Source: Pseudophaeobacter flagellatus
GTDB taxonomy: Bacteria; Pseudomonadota; Alphaproteobacteria; Rhodobacterales; Rhodobacteraceae
Assembly (NCBI RefSeq): GCF_021228235.1
Contig: NZ_JAJQRG010000001.1
Span: 124,001 to 188,000 of the forward strand
Direction of reading: 5' to 3'
Length of the DNA: 64,000 nt
How positions within the stretch are numbered: the first letter of the stretch is position 1; each line of letters starts with the position of its first letter. The notes beneath the pieces are model-generated. The model did no database searches and had not been told where the DNA came from. It saw only the letters and a list, made by a program, of their open reading frames with translations. Below are positions 38,036 through 46,801 of this stretch, one piece after another. Made by a program: the position numbers and the translations under genes.

Positions 38036-38065
38036 AAAGGCCACCCCAAGATGGGATGGCCTTTT
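38036..38065 (-). terminator. Terminator of tRNA-Gly copy 3
   Basis: GGCCA/TGGCC arms with a bulged GGG/CCC inner stem, 11 bases after the tRNA 3' end on the minus strand, followed by CCTTTCG. Sequence differs from the copy 1 and 2 terminators. Confidence 0.6.
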
Positions 38066-38075
38066 CGTTTCCAAA

Positions 38076-38150
38076 TGGAGCGGGCGAGGCGATTCGAACG
38101 CCCGACCCTAACCTTGGCAAGGTTATGCTCTACCCCTGAGCTACGCCCGC
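38076..38150 (-). tRNA. tRNA-Gly (anticodon GCC), copy 3
   Basis: Same 75-base tRNA sequence as copies 1 and 2, 2.2 kb away on the other side of the restriction-modification genes. Its flanks differ after about 10 bases, so it is not part of the 279-base tandem unit. Confidence 0.97.
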
Positions 38151-38277
38151 GCAACATTTGGTGAAGCCGAACTATGCATTCCTGCCCCCGCCCGCAAGTT
38201 AAAAATTCCGCTTCGGGGCGAAAAAAGTCAAATCCCGCGACGGAAGCTGGGCAGACCTGCGTTTGGTTCAGAGGGTG

Positions 38278-38315
38278 CCCTGCGACAGGGGGAAATCCTG
38301 CGCCCTGTCGCAGGG
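38278..38315. repeat. 13-base perfect inverted repeat upstream of a small membrane ORF
   Basis: CCCTGCGACAGGG (38278-38290) and CCCTGTCGCAGGG (38303-38315) around a 12-base loop, about 37 bases before the small ORF. No T-run. It could be an operator or a stable leader hairpin. Confidence 0.6.
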
Positions 38316-38351
38316 GCGCGACAAGACAAGATGTCGAAAGTGGAGAGGGAC

Positions 38352-38543
38352 ATGCGTAAAACCAAAGAAACCCTGCGGCTCACAGCCTTAGTGGCGGCGA
38401 TCACTCTGGGGCTTTGCGTGCAACACCTGGCAAGTCCGGGCGGGCCATGGGATCCGCGCGCGGCTTTGAACCTTCCTGAGCAGCAGCCGCATTGGCTGGC
38501 CTCTCCGGTTACGGTTGAAACGCTCGCGCCCTATCTGGGCTAG
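38352..38543 (+). CDS. Small predicted membrane or exported protein
   Basis: 63 residues, no family recognised. A basic N-terminus (MRKTKETLRL) precedes one hydrophobic stretch (TALVAAITLGLCVQHLA) that could be a membrane anchor or signal peptide; the rest is Pro/Trp-containing. GAGAGGG at suitable spacing chooses this ATG over one seven codons earlier. It stands alone between tRNA-Gly and pyc. Confidence 0.5.
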   Translation: MRKTKETLRLTALVAAITLGLCVQHLASPGGPWDPRAALNLPEQQPHWLASPVTVETLAPYLG

Positions 38544-38609
38544 GGCTCTGCCCGATAGATCTGCCGCCCCCGCAGGCAAGGCGGAGGCAGCTGTTCGTTT
38601 CGCGGCGGA

Positions 38610-41600
38610 TCAGTCCAGATCTTCCAGTTCAACCAGCAGATCCTTGGCGTCGATCTGGGTGCCCGGCTGAACATGCAGCGCCTTTACGCGGGCGCTGCGC
38701 TCGGCGTGCAGGCCGGTTTCCATTTTCATCGCCTCGATGGTCAGCAGCATATCGCCTTCGTGCACCTCTTGGCCAAGCTGCACCGCAACAGAGGCGACAA
38801 CGCCGGGCATCGGGGCGCCGATGTGGTTGGCATTGCCCAGCTCTGCCTTGGGGCGGCTTTCGGTGGTGGCCTTGACCAGACGATTGGGCACGCGGATGAC
38901 GCGGGGCTGGCCGTTCAGTTCAAAGAAGACTTTGACCTCGCCCTTTTCATCGGTTTCCCCCAGCGCCTGCAGGCGGATTTCCAGCGTCTTGCCGGGGTCG
39001 ATTTCGGCGGTGATTTCCTCGCCGGGTTCCATCCCGTAAAAGAAGGCCCGCGTGGGCAGGGCGCGGACTGGCCCGTACTGGCGGTGGCGGCCCATATAGT
39101 CGAGAAAGACCTTTGGATACATCAGGTAGCCGTTGAGATCCTCGTCATCGACCTCTTTGCCTTCCAGTTGCTGGCTCAGCTCGCTGCGGGTTTCCTCCAG
39201 ATCGACGGGGGGCAGATGGGCGCCGGGGCGGCTGAGGTTGGGGGCTTCGCCCTTCAGCACCTTGGCGGTGATACCTGCGGGGAAACCACCGGGAGGCTGG
39301 CCCAGGTTGCCGCGCATCATGTCGACGACACTATCGGGGAAAGAAACCTCGGTTGCGGGGTCTTCCACCTGGGCGCGGGTCAGGTTCTGGCTGACCATCA
39401 TCAGCGCCATATCGCCAACCACCTTGGAAGAGGGGGTTACCTTGACGATATCGCCAAACATCTGGTTCACATCCGCATAGGTCTGGGCGACCTCATGCCA
39501 GCGCTCTTCCAGCCCGAGGCTGCGCGCCTGGGCCTTGAGGTTGGTGAACTGTCCGCCGGGCATCTCGTGCAGGTAGACCTCAGAGGCGGGGGCCTGCAAT
39601 CCGCTTTCAAAGGCGGCATATTGCGCCCGAACCTGTTCCCAGTAGTCAGAAATCTCGCGGATTGCCTTGATGTCCAGACCGGTGTCGCGGTCGGTATTGC
39701 GCAGACCTTCCACGATGGAACCAAAGCAGGGCTGCGAGGTGCCGCCAGAGAAGGCGTCCATCGCCACATCCACGGCATCAACCCCGGCATCGGCTGCGGC
39801 CAGAATGGTGGCCCCCGCAATGCCCGATGTATCATGGGTGTGGAAGTGCACCGGCAGGCCGACCTCTTCTTTCAGAGCCTTGATCAGCTGGCGGGCAGCG
39901 GCAGGCTTCATCAACCCTGCCATGTCCTTCAGCCCCAGCACATGGGCACCTGCGGCCTCCAGTTCGCGGGCCATGCCGACATAGTACTTCAGGTCATACT
40001 TGGCGCGGTTGGGGTCCTGGATATCGCCAGTGTAGCAGATGGTGCCTTCACAGAGCTTGCCGGACTCATTCACCGCATCCATGGCGACGCGCATGTTTTC
40101 CACCCAGTTGAGGCTGTCAAAGACCCGGAAGACATCAACGCCGGTTACCGCCGCCTGACGGACAAATTCCTGCACCACATTATCGGGGTAGTTTGTGTAG
40201 CCCACACCGTTGGAGGCGCGCAGCAGCATCTGGGTCATCACGTTGGGCATGGCTTCGCGCAGGTCGCGCAACCGCTGCCAGGGGCATTCCTGTAGGAAGC
40301 GATAGGCCACATCAAATGTCGCACCACCCCAGCATTCGACGGAAAACAGCTGGCTGAGGTTCTGCGCATAGGCGGGGGCCACCTTGATCATGTCATGGCT
40401 GCGCATCCGCGTGGCCAGTAGCGACTGGTGTCCATCGCGCATGGTGGTATCGGTCAGCAAGAGCTGGCGCTGTGCCTTCATCCAATCGGCCACCGCCTGG
40501 GCACCTTTTTGTTCCAGCAGGTTGCGGGTGCCAGAGGGCAGGGGCGCCGGATCCAAATGTGGTGCGCGGGGCTCTTTCAGATCGGCCGGGGGCGCGGCGC
40601 GGCCTTCGGTTTCCGGGTGCCCGTTGACGCTGATATCGGCCAGATAGGTCAGCACCTTGGTGCCGCGGTCGCGGCGCTTGGCAAACTGGAACAGGTCGGG
40701 CGTGTTGTCGATGAAAGTGGTGGTATAGCTGTTGTCGAGGAAGGTCGGATGCTTCAGAAGATTTTCGACAAAGGCGATATTGGTGCTGACACCGCGCACC
40801 CGGAATTCGCGCAGGGCGCGGTCCATGCGGGCGATGGCTTTTTCGGGCGTTGGTGCCCAGGCGGTGACCTTGGTCAGCAGGCTGTCATAATAGCGGGTGA
40901 TGACACCGCCGGCATAGGCCGTGCCGCCATCCAGACGGATCCCCATGCCGGTGGCTGACCGGTAGGCGGTGATGCGGCCATAGTCGGGAATAAAGTTGTT
41001 CAGCGGATCCTCGGTGGTGACGCGGGTTTGCAGCGCATGACCGTTGAGGCGGATTTCATCCTGGCTGGCCTTGCCGGTGGCCTCTGCCAGGGTCTTGCCC
41101 TCGGCAATCAGGATCTGCGCCTGCACGATGTCGATGCCGGTGACTTCCTCGGTGACGGTATGTTCCACCTGCACCCGCGGGTTCACCTCGATGAAGTAGA
41201 ACTTATCGGTCTCCATATCCATCAGGAATTCGACGGTGCCAGCGCATTCATAGTTCACGTGCTGGCAGATCTTGCGCCCCAGATCGCAGATTTCCGCGCG
41301 CTGCGCCTCGGTCAGATAGGGCGCGGGCGCGCGCTCCACCACCTTTTGGTTGCGGCGCTGCACGGAGCAATCCCGCTCGAATAGGTGATAGATTTCACCG
41401 TGCTTGTCGCCCAGGATCTGCACCTCGACGTGGCGGGCGCGGGTGATCATCTTTTCCAGGTAGCCTTCGCCATTGCCAAAGGCGGCTTCGGCCTCGCGCC
41501 GACCTTCCAGCACTTTTTCTACCAGCTCGTCAGGGCCGTGAATGGGCCGCATGCCGCGCCCACCGCCGCCCCAGGACGCCTTGAGCATCAAGGGATAGCC

Positions 41601-42062
41601 GACCTCTTCGGCCTCTTTGGCGATGGCCGCCATATCATCTCCCAGCACTTCGGTTGCTGGAATGACCGGCACGCCTGCCTCGATCGCGACGCGCCGCGCC
41701 GAGGCCTTGTCGCCAAGTGCGCGCATGGTTTCGGCCTTGGGGCCGATGAAGGTGATGCCGTTGCGGGCGCAGGCATCGACAAAATCGGGGTTCTCGGACA
41801 AGAGGCCATAGCCGGGGTGGATCGCATCGGCGCCGCATGCCTTGGCAACGCGAATGATCTCGTCAATGCTCAGATAGGCGGCGACGGGACCCATGCCCTC
41901 GCCAATGCGGTAGGCTTCATCCGCTTTAAAGCGGTGCAGGCCCAGCTTGTCCTCTTCGGCATAGATGGCAACCGTGCGCTTGCCCATTTCATTGGCTGCT
42001 CGCATGACGCGGATGGCGATTTCGCCTCGGTTCGCAATCAGGATCTTTTTGAAGTCAGGCAT
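38610..42062 (-). CDS. pyc: Pyruvate carboxylase
   Basis: Biotin enzyme converting pyruvate and bicarbonate to oxaloacetate (anaplerosis). 1150 residues, one full-length chain: biotin carboxylase at about 1-450 (KILIANRGEIAIRVMRA, ASWGGGGRGM), carboxyltransferase at about 530-810 (TTMRDGHQSLLATRMRS, ECWGGATFDVA, HFHTHDTSG), and a C-terminal biotinyl domain with biotin Lys1113 in IEAMKMETG. The start at 42062 follows GGAGCC. Depends on biotin, whose synthesis genes lie at 14.7-18.8 kb. Confidence 0.97.
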   Translation of the reverse strand: MPDFKKILIANRGEIAIRVMRAANEMGKRTVAIYAEEDKLGLHRFKADEAYRIGEGMGPVAAYLSIDEIIRVAKACGADAIHPGYGLLSENPDFVDACARNGITFIGPKAETMRALGDKASARRVAIEAGVPVIPATEVLGDDMAAIAKEAEEVGYPLMLKASWGGGGRGMRPIHGPDELVEKVLEGRREAEAAFGNGEGYLEKMITRARHVEVQILGDKHGEIYHLFERDCSVQRRNQKVVERAPAPYLTEAQRAEICDLGRKICQHVNYECAGTVEFLMDMETDKFYFIEVNPRVQVEHTVTEEVTGIDIVQAQILIAEGKTLAEATGKASQDEIRLNGHALQTRVTTEDPLNNFIPDYGRITAYRSATGMGIRLDGGTAYAGGVITRYYDSLLTKVTAWAPTPEKAIARMDRALREFRVRGVSTNIAFVENLLKHPTFLDNSYTTTFIDNTPDLFQFAKRRDRGTKVLTYLADISVNGHPETEGRAAPPADLKEPRAPHLDPAPLPSGTRNLLEQKGAQAVADWMKAQRQLLLTDTTMRDGHQSLLATRMRSHDMIKVAPAYAQNLSQLFSVECWGGATFDVAYRFLQECPWQRLRDLREAMPNVMTQMLLRASNGVGYTNYPDNVVQEFVRQAAVTGVDVFRVFDSLNWVENMRVAMDAVNESGKLCEGTICYTGDIQDPNRAKYDLKYYVGMARELEAAGAHVLGLKDMAGLMKPAAARQLIKALKEEVGLPVHFHTHDTSGIAGATILAAADAGVDAVDVAMDAFSGGTSQPCFGSIVEGLRNTDRDTGLDIKAIREISDYWEQVRAQYAAFESGLQAPASEVYLHEMPGGQFTNLKAQARSLGLEERWHEVAQTYADVNQMFGDIVKVTPSSKVVGDMALMMVSQNLTRAQVEDPATEVSFPDSVVDMMRGNLGQPPGGFPAGITAKVLKGEAPNLSRPGAHLPPVDLEETRSELSQQLEGKEVDDEDLNGYLMYPKVFLDYMGRHRQYGPVRALPTRAFFYGMEPGEEITAEIDPGKTLEIRLQALGETDEKGEVKVFFELNGQPRVIRVPNRLVKATTESRPKAELGNANHIGAPMPGVVASVAVQLGQEVHEGDMLLTIEAMKMETGLHAERSARVKALHVQPGTQIDAKDLLVELEDLD

Positions 42063-42276
42063 TGTGGCTCCTTGGGCGGTGTTGTGGGCAAGTGGTGTTT
42101 GGCGAAGTGTTAGGGGCTTCTTAGCGGTTGGTATAGACGTAGTTCTGGGTATCTGCGGCCTGATTGCGCTCTCATGCGGTCAATTTCCGTCTCTTTTGCT
42201 GCAGCTGCGGCATTTGGCCGCCAGCCCCGCAAGCGCCTTGGGCCAGGGCATCGGGAAATTCCAGAGATGGCTCTGG

Positions 42277-42308
42277 CAGCCTGCCACATCAGATGGGGCG
42301 GCAGGCTG
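42277..42308 (-). terminator. Hairpin after the hydroxy-acid dehydrogenase gene
   Basis: CAGCCTGCC/GGCAGGCTG perfect 9-base arms (42277-42285 and 42300-42308), 3 bases after the stop. No T-run. The rest of the 249-base gap to pyc shows no gene. Confidence 0.5.
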
Positions 42309-42311
42309 ATA

Positions 42312-43490
42312 TCAGGGCAGCCCGGTCAACGCAGGAAGCCTGCGGACTTTCAGTTTGCGCAGCTCGGCAAGGTTTTGCAATCCCAGTTGCCCCATGTTTG
42401 CTTCAAGGTCTTTGGACAGAATCTCAATCAGATGCTGCGGTCCACCGGAGCCTAATGCTGCAAGTGCGAAATGAAAAGCCCGACCCAGCATGACAAAATC
42501 GGCCCCAAGCGCCAGGGCACGCAGGATATCCAGCCCGCCCTCAATACCACTGTCAAAGATCAGCGGCAGTTGCGTTGTGGCGCGCAGTTCTGGCAGGGCT
42601 TCGATGCTGGCGGGGGCGGCGTCAAACTGGCGCCCGGCATGGTTAGAGACCCAAAGCGCATCGACGCCGATCTGTTCCAGCGGCGCGGCATCTTCGGCCC
42701 GCAGCACGCCCTTGATGACAAACGATCCCTGCCAGGCGTCGCGCAGCCATTTCACATAGTCCCAGTCGGGCGAGGTGCGCAGCAGATAGCCAATATGTGC
42801 CGTTGAAGACAGGCCGCCGCCGTTTTCGGTGACATATTTATCCAATGTGCGCATATGGGGCATGCCGCCCTCATGTCGGTGTTGGTGGGCCATGCCAAGG
42901 GCCCAGCGAGGTTTGCGGACCACCTGCGCCAGCAAGCGTGGTGTCAGGCGCGGCGGCTGCGTCAGGCCTGAACGCACCTGGCGTTCGCGCCGCGAGGCCA
43001 CTGGCACATCGACAGTCAGCACCAGGGTCGAGAACCCCGCCCGGCGCGCCCGATCCAGCATATCGCTGCGAATGGTCTCGTCCTTGGGCGGATATAGCTG
43101 AAACCAGGCCTCTGGCCCCAGATGCGGTGCCAGATCCTCGGGGGATTGGCTGGCCACGGTAGAGAGGGAATAGGGAATGCCTGCCGCCCCGGCACAGCGC
43201 GCCAGGTGGCCCTCGGCATCGGGCCAAATCAGCCCCGACATGCCAAGCGGTGCTATGCCAAAGGGCAGCGGCAGGTCGCGGCCCATAAAGCGGGTGTTCA
43301 GCGCCACCTCTTGTTCCCCGTGCAGGATAGAGGGCATGAAGCCGATCTGATCCAAGGCACTGCGATTGCGTCGTTTCGTGGCCTCTTGGCCGGTGGCGCT
43401 GTCGAGGTATTCCCAGACGAATTCGGGCAAGCGGCGCTGGGCTGCGGCGCGCAGATCCTCAAGGCCGGGGTATGTTTGATGCAGATCCAT
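42312..43490 (-). CDS. FMN-dependent alpha-hydroxy-acid dehydrogenase (LldD family)
   Basis: 392 residues, oxidising an (S)-2-hydroxy acid such as L-lactate to the keto acid. Visible: FGIAPLGMSGLIWPDAEGHLA, YSLSTVASQSPEDLA, LVLTVDVPVASRRERQVRSG, the catalytic His and Arg in WVSNHAGRQFDAAPAS, and FDSGIEGGLDILRALALGAD for FMN. The usual substrate Tyr in the YxLST region is kept. The start at 43490 (MDLHQTYPGLEDL) is correct; a long open frame upstream, antisense to uvrD, is not homologous. Confidence 0.88.
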   Translation of the reverse strand: MDLHQTYPGLEDLRAAAQRRLPEFVWEYLDSATGQEATKRRNRSALDQIGFMPSILHGEQEVALNTRFMGRDLPLPFGIAPLGMSGLIWPDAEGHLARCAGAAGIPYSLSTVASQSPEDLAPHLGPEAWFQLYPPKDETIRSDMLDRARRAGFSTLVLTVDVPVASRRERQVRSGLTQPPRLTPRLLAQVVRKPRWALGMAHQHRHEGGMPHMRTLDKYVTENGGGLSSTAHIGYLLRTSPDWDYVKWLRDAWQGSFVIKGVLRAEDAAPLEQIGVDALWVSNHAGRQFDAAPASIEALPELRATTQLPLIFDSGIEGGLDILRALALGADFVMLGRAFHFALAALGSGGPQHLIEILSKDLEANMGQLGLQNLAELRKLKVRRLPALTGLP

Positions 43491-43592
43491 GCGGCATTGA
43501 TAGGCGGTGGCGCGCATTTGGCAAGAGCAAGGGGCAATCGCGCCCTGACGCCGCCTTGAAAACCGGGTTTGGCTGGCAGCGGCAAGGTCTGC

Positions 43593-43607
43593 GAACATAA
43601 TGCGAAC
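43593..43607 (+). promoter_or_regulatory. LexA (SOS) box upstream of uvrD
   Basis: GAAC-N7-GAAC, the reverse complement of the alphaproteobacterial LexA operator GTTC-N7-GTTC, 43 bases before the uvrD start and exactly spaced. Confidence 0.7.
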
Positions 43608-43649
43608 GTCCTCTTTTCTCGCAGATTGAATCACGCTAGTATTACGGAC

Positions 43650-46025
43650 ATGAGCAGTTTTGATGAAATGGACGCCTTTGAAGGCGCCTCCCTGTCGTCG
43701 CGGGCCATGGCCGCCCGTCCCAGTCCCTATCTTGAGGGGCTGAATCCTGCCCAACGCGAGGCGGTTGAATGTCTGGACGGGCCGGTCCTGATGCTGGCAG
43801 GGGCGGGAACCGGCAAAACCAAGGCGCTGACGGCGCGCATCGTGCATCTGCTGAACACGCAGTCTGCCCGCACTAATGAAATCTTGGCAGTAACCTTTAC
43901 CAACAAGGCCGCGCGCGAAATGAAAGAACGGGTCGGCAAGTTGCTGGGCCAGCCCGCCGAGGGCATGCAATGGCTGGGCACCTTTCATTCGGTCTGTGTG
44001 AAACTGCTGCGACGTCATGCCGAACTTGTTGGTTTGAAATCGAATTTCACCATTCTGGATAGTGACGATCAGTTGCGGTTGCTCAAACAATTGATCCGCG
44101 CTGCGGATATCGACGAAAAGCGCTGGCCGCCGCGCATGCTGGCCGGAATCATTGATGACTGGAAGAACCGCGCCCTGACGCCGGACAAGCTTTCTGCTGC
44201 CGAGGCGGGCGCTTACAATCACCGTGGCCCTGAATTCTATGCCCAGTATCAAACACGCCTGCGCGAGTTGAACGCCGTCGATTTTGGCGATTTGCTGCTG
44301 CATGTGGTGACGATCTTTCAGACCCATGGCGATATTCTGGCGCAGTATCAGCGCTGGTTCCGTTACATCATGGTGGACGAATACCAGGATACCAATATCG
44401 CCCAATATCTGTGGCTGCGGCTGCTGGCGGGCGGGCACAAAAACATCTGCTGCGTTGGCGATGACGACCAGTCGATCTATGGCTGGCGCGGTGCCGAGGT
44501 GGGCAATATCCTGCGGTTTGAAAAGGATTTTCCTGGGGCCAAGGTGGTCCGGCTAGAGCAGAATTACCGCTCGACCGAACATATTCTGGCTGCGGCCTCC
44601 GGCGTGATCAGCGGCAATTCGGGCCGCTTGGGCAAAGAACTGTGGACTGCGGAAAAGGGCGGCGAAAAAGTTCGGCTGATCGGCCATTGGGATGGCGAGG
44701 AAGAGGCCCGCTGGATCGGAGAAGAGATCGAGGCGATGCAGCGCGGCACCCGTGGCCAGCGCCCGATTGATCTGAACGAGATGGCGATTCTGGTGCGGGC
44801 CTCGCATCAGATGCGCGCCTTTGAAGACCGGTTTTTGACCATTGGCCTGCCTTATCGCGTCATTGGTGGCCCGCGCTTTTATGAGCGGCTCGAAATCCGC
44901 GATGCCATGGGCTATTTCCGTATGGTGACCTCGGTGGATGACGATCTGGCCTTTGAACGGATTGTGAATACGCCAAAACGTGGCCTTGGCGACAAGGCGC
45001 AGCAGACCATTCAGGGGTTTGCCCGTGAAAATGGGGTCTCTTTGTTTGAAGGCGCGCGCCTTGCGGTGCAATCCGGCGCGATCAAGGGCAAGGGCGGCGC
45101 GGCACTGGGGCGGTTGGTCGATAACCTCACCCGCTGGGGTCGTATGGTTGAGGATGCGGATATATCGCATATCGAACTGGCCGAAATCATCTTGGATGAA
45201 AGCGGCTATACGGGCATGTGGCAGGCCGACAAGAACCCTGATTCCCCCGGTCGTCTTGAAAACCTGAAAGAACTGGTCAAAGCGCTGGAGAACTTTGAAA
45301 ACCTGCAAGGGTTTCTGGAGCATGTCAGCCTGGTCATGGACAATGACAAACAGGATTCGGACCAGAAGGTTTCGATCATGACGCTGCACGGCGCCAAGGG
45401 GCTGGAATTCCCTGCCGTGTTTTTGCCCGGCTGGGAAGACGGATTGTTTCCCTCGCAGCGGTCCATGGATGAAACCGGCCTGAAAGGTCTAGAGGAAGAG
45501 CGCCGCCTTGCCTATGTCGGCATCACCCGCGCCGAAGAGGTCTGCACCATTTCCTTTGCCGGCAACCGTCGGGTCTTTGGCCAGTGGCAATCGCAGCTGC
45601 CGTCGCGCTTTGTTGATGAACTGCCCGAGGACCATGTAGAGGTGCTGACACCACCCGGCCTATATGGCGGGGGGTATGGCGCTGCTGCGGGCAGCCAGGA
45701 TGCTGTGCGTTCTACAATTGATGCCAAGGTGGCGCAGGCGGATGGCTATAATTCGCCCGGCTGGAAGCGGATGCAGGCGCGGGCGGGCCAACGCGGCAAC
45801 GCGCAAGCCAAATCGGCCCCGGTCATCGACCTAACAGCCGTTGCCAGCTTTACCCTGGGTGAGCGGGTGTTTCACCAAAAATTCGGCTATGGCGAGATTA
45901 CCGGGATTGAAGGCGACAAGCTGGAAGTGGCCTTTGAAAAAGCGGGCAGCAAAAAGGTGCTGGCGCGTTTCATCACCGCCAGCAGCTCTGCAAGTGGCGC
46001 ATCGGTTGATGATGTTCCGTTTTAG
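43650..46025 (+). CDS. uvrD: DNA helicase UvrD/PcrA
   Basis: 3'-5' SF1 helicase for excision and mismatch repair. 791 residues. Motif Q region LNPAQREAVE, Walker A LAGAGTGKTKA, motif II VDEYQDTN, motif III GDDDQSIYGWRGA, motif IV VVRLEQNYRST, motif V TLHGAKGLEFPAVFL and VI EEERRLAYVGITRA; the C-terminal tail has the RNAP-binding-like fold (RVFHQKFGYGEITG). The start at 43650 is preferred to an in-frame one 27 codons upstream, which spans the SOS box. Confidence 0.95.
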   Translation: MSSFDEMDAFEGASLSSRAMAARPSPYLEGLNPAQREAVECLDGPVLMLAGAGTGKTKALTARIVHLLNTQSARTNEILAVTFTNKAAREMKERVGKLLGQPAEGMQWLGTFHSVCVKLLRRHAELVGLKSNFTILDSDDQLRLLKQLIRAADIDEKRWPPRMLAGIIDDWKNRALTPDKLSAAEAGAYNHRGPEFYAQYQTRLRELNAVDFGDLLLHVVTIFQTHGDILAQYQRWFRYIMVDEYQDTNIAQYLWLRLLAGGHKNICCVGDDDQSIYGWRGAEVGNILRFEKDFPGAKVVRLEQNYRSTEHILAAASGVISGNSGRLGKELWTAEKGGEKVRLIGHWDGEEEARWIGEEIEAMQRGTRGQRPIDLNEMAILVRASHQMRAFEDRFLTIGLPYRVIGGPRFYERLEIRDAMGYFRMVTSVDDDLAFERIVNTPKRGLGDKAQQTIQGFARENGVSLFEGARLAVQSGAIKGKGGAALGRLVDNLTRWGRMVEDADISHIELAEIILDESGYTGMWQADKNPDSPGRLENLKELVKALENFENLQGFLEHVSLVMDNDKQDSDQKVSIMTLHGAKGLEFPAVFLPGWEDGLFPSQRSMDETGLKGLEEERRLAYVGITRAEEVCTISFAGNRRVFGQWQSQLPSRFVDELPEDHVEVLTPPGLYGGGYGAAAGSQDAVRSTIDAKVAQADGYNSPGWKRMQARAGQRGNAQAKSAPVIDLTAVASFTLGERVFHQKFGYGEITGIEGDKLEVAFEKAGSKKVLARFITASSSASGASVDDVPF

Positions 46026-46386
46026 CGGCGATCGTCTGGGCTTAAACGGGCAAGGTTGAAACGGGTATGACTGTGGCCAGGACTTTGACCTGGCAGCCTG
46101 CGACAGTCAGGCGCGCAGCGATTCGGCCACCACCCTGTGGCCCAACTTCCGGCTCACCCAACTGTACGGCTCAACTGTGTAGCCAAACTTAGAGGGGCGT
46201 CCGCGTGGCGGCTCTCTTTCTCTATGTTACGCCGATAGAACGGCGTGCCTGGCGGCATGGGGCAAAGGTTCCGACCCGGGCAAAGGTTCCGACCCGCGAT
46301 TTTCATATTTTGCTGTTGATTGGCCCGTGACACTTGCATCTGCACGGCCTGCGACTGCGCGTTGCTGTGTTTTTTGGTGGGCAGAA
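46026..46386. other. Gap between uvrD and the cuckoo-RNA array
   Basis: No gene is supported in these 361 bases. There is an 18-base tandem repeat at 46261-46296. The minus-strand frame at 46154-46423 has no recognisable protein and overlaps an RNA hairpin. Confidence 0.6.
46261..46296. repeat. 18-base exact tandem repeat (two copies)
   Basis: GGCAAAGGTTCCGACCCG occurs at 46261-46278 and again at 46279-46296. Confidence 0.9.
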
Positions 46387-46430
46387 ACATAAAACGGCGG
46401 CGCCCAGGGAGGAGGAGGGGCACCGCCGTT
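46387..46430 (-). ncRNA. ccsR4: Cuckoo-type RNA hairpin 4 (CcsR4-like), end of array
   Basis: AACGGCGG/CCGCCGTT (46393-46400, 46423-46430) with an inner GCCC/GGGC stem and one C-A mismatch. The loop displays CCTCCTCCC on the minus strand (46407-46415). TTTT follows the stem, so it also acts as the array terminator. Confidence 0.8.
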
Positions 46431-46443
46431 CATTACAACATCA

Positions 46444-46493
46444 GGACCAAGGGAGGAGGAGACCCGGATGCATTCTGGTCCGGCAAAGGCCGG
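46444..46493 (-). ncRNA. ccsR3: Cuckoo-type RNA hairpin 3 (CcsR3-like)
   Basis: GGACCA/TGGTCC arms (46444-46449, 46476-46481) enclose CCTCCTCCC (46451-46459, minus strand); a second small hairpin CCGGC-AAAG-GCCGG lies at 46480-46493, just 5' of it in the transcript. Confidence 0.75.
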
Positions 46494-46502
46494 AATTAGG
46501 GT

Positions 46503-46536
46503 GCGGTGACATCAGGGAGGAGGAGGATGTCACCGC
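46503..46536 (-). ncRNA. ccsR2: Cuckoo-type RNA hairpin 2 (CcsR2-like)
   Basis: An 11-base perfect stem GCGGTGACATC/GATGTCACCGC (46503-46513, 46526-46536) with a 12-base loop holding CCTCCTCCC on the minus strand (46515-46523). Confidence 0.82.
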
Positions 46537-46542
46537 GTAGGA

Positions 46543-46575
46543 CAGGCTCTCTAGGGAGGAGGAGAAAAGAGCCTG
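46543..46575 (-). ncRNA. ccsR1: Cuckoo-type RNA hairpin 1 (CcsR1-like)
   Basis: Stem CAGGCTCT/AGAGCCTG (46543-46550, 46568-46575) with a 17-base loop containing CCTCCTCCC on the minus strand (46554-46562). It begins 8 bases after the DUF1127 stop, so it is co-transcribed with it. Confidence 0.8.
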
Positions 46576-46582
46576 ATCTCTA

Positions 46583-46801
46583 TTAGTTGTTTTCGTATGC
46601 CGCCTGATAGGCGATGCGCTGGATCATCGAACGGTGCAGGCCCAGATCGGCCAGGTCGCGACCGGACAGCGCAGAGAGTTCGTTGTAGGTTTGGCGATAC
46701 AAGCGGTAGCGAGCCAGTTTGGTGCTCAGCGCGTCAAACCAAGCCAAGGGCAGTGCCGCAGAGAGGGCTTTGGACGGGGCGATATGCTGTACGAGGGCCA
46801 T
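46583..46801 (-). CDS. DUF1127 small basic protein (CcaF1-like)
   Basis: 72 residues ending ELSALSGRDLADLGLHRSMIQRIAYQAAYENN; the LS-x2-DL-x-DLG-x2-R-x2-I pattern is the DUF1127 signature. In Rhodobacter sphaeroides the DUF1127 protein encoded before the CcsR RNAs (RSP_6037, CcaF1) binds RNA and affects sRNA levels; the same layout here suggests the same role. Its message continues into four CCUCCUCCC hairpins. Confidence 0.88.
   Translation of the reverse strand: MALVQHIAPSKALSAALPLAWFDALSTKLARYRLYRQTYNELSALSGRDLADLGLHRSMIQRIAYQAAYENN

Noticed and set aside
35590-38150. Integrative element using tRNA-Gly as attachment site
   Set aside because: No integrase, excisionase or short direct repeats outside the tRNA copies were seen; only the restriction system lies between.
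38673-40295. 540-codon open frame on the plus strand
   Set aside because: It is antisense to pyruvate carboxylase, whose motifs are complete on the minus strand. The plus frame has no domain and is a by-product of high-GC third-position bias.
43491-44438. 316-codon N-terminal extension of the hydroxy-acid dehydrogenase
   Set aside because: The dehydrogenase family N-terminus is at 43490; the extension is antisense to uvrD.
46154-46423. 89-codon minus-strand frame next to the cuckoo RNAs
   Set aside because: It covers the fourth hairpin and the tandem repeat, and has no protein-like features.
46397-46576. CRISPR-like repeat from four GGGAGGAGG motifs
   Set aside because: The shared element is only 9-12 bases, spacing is irregular (39, 64, 44) and each lies in its own stem; this is an sRNA array, and no cas genes are present.
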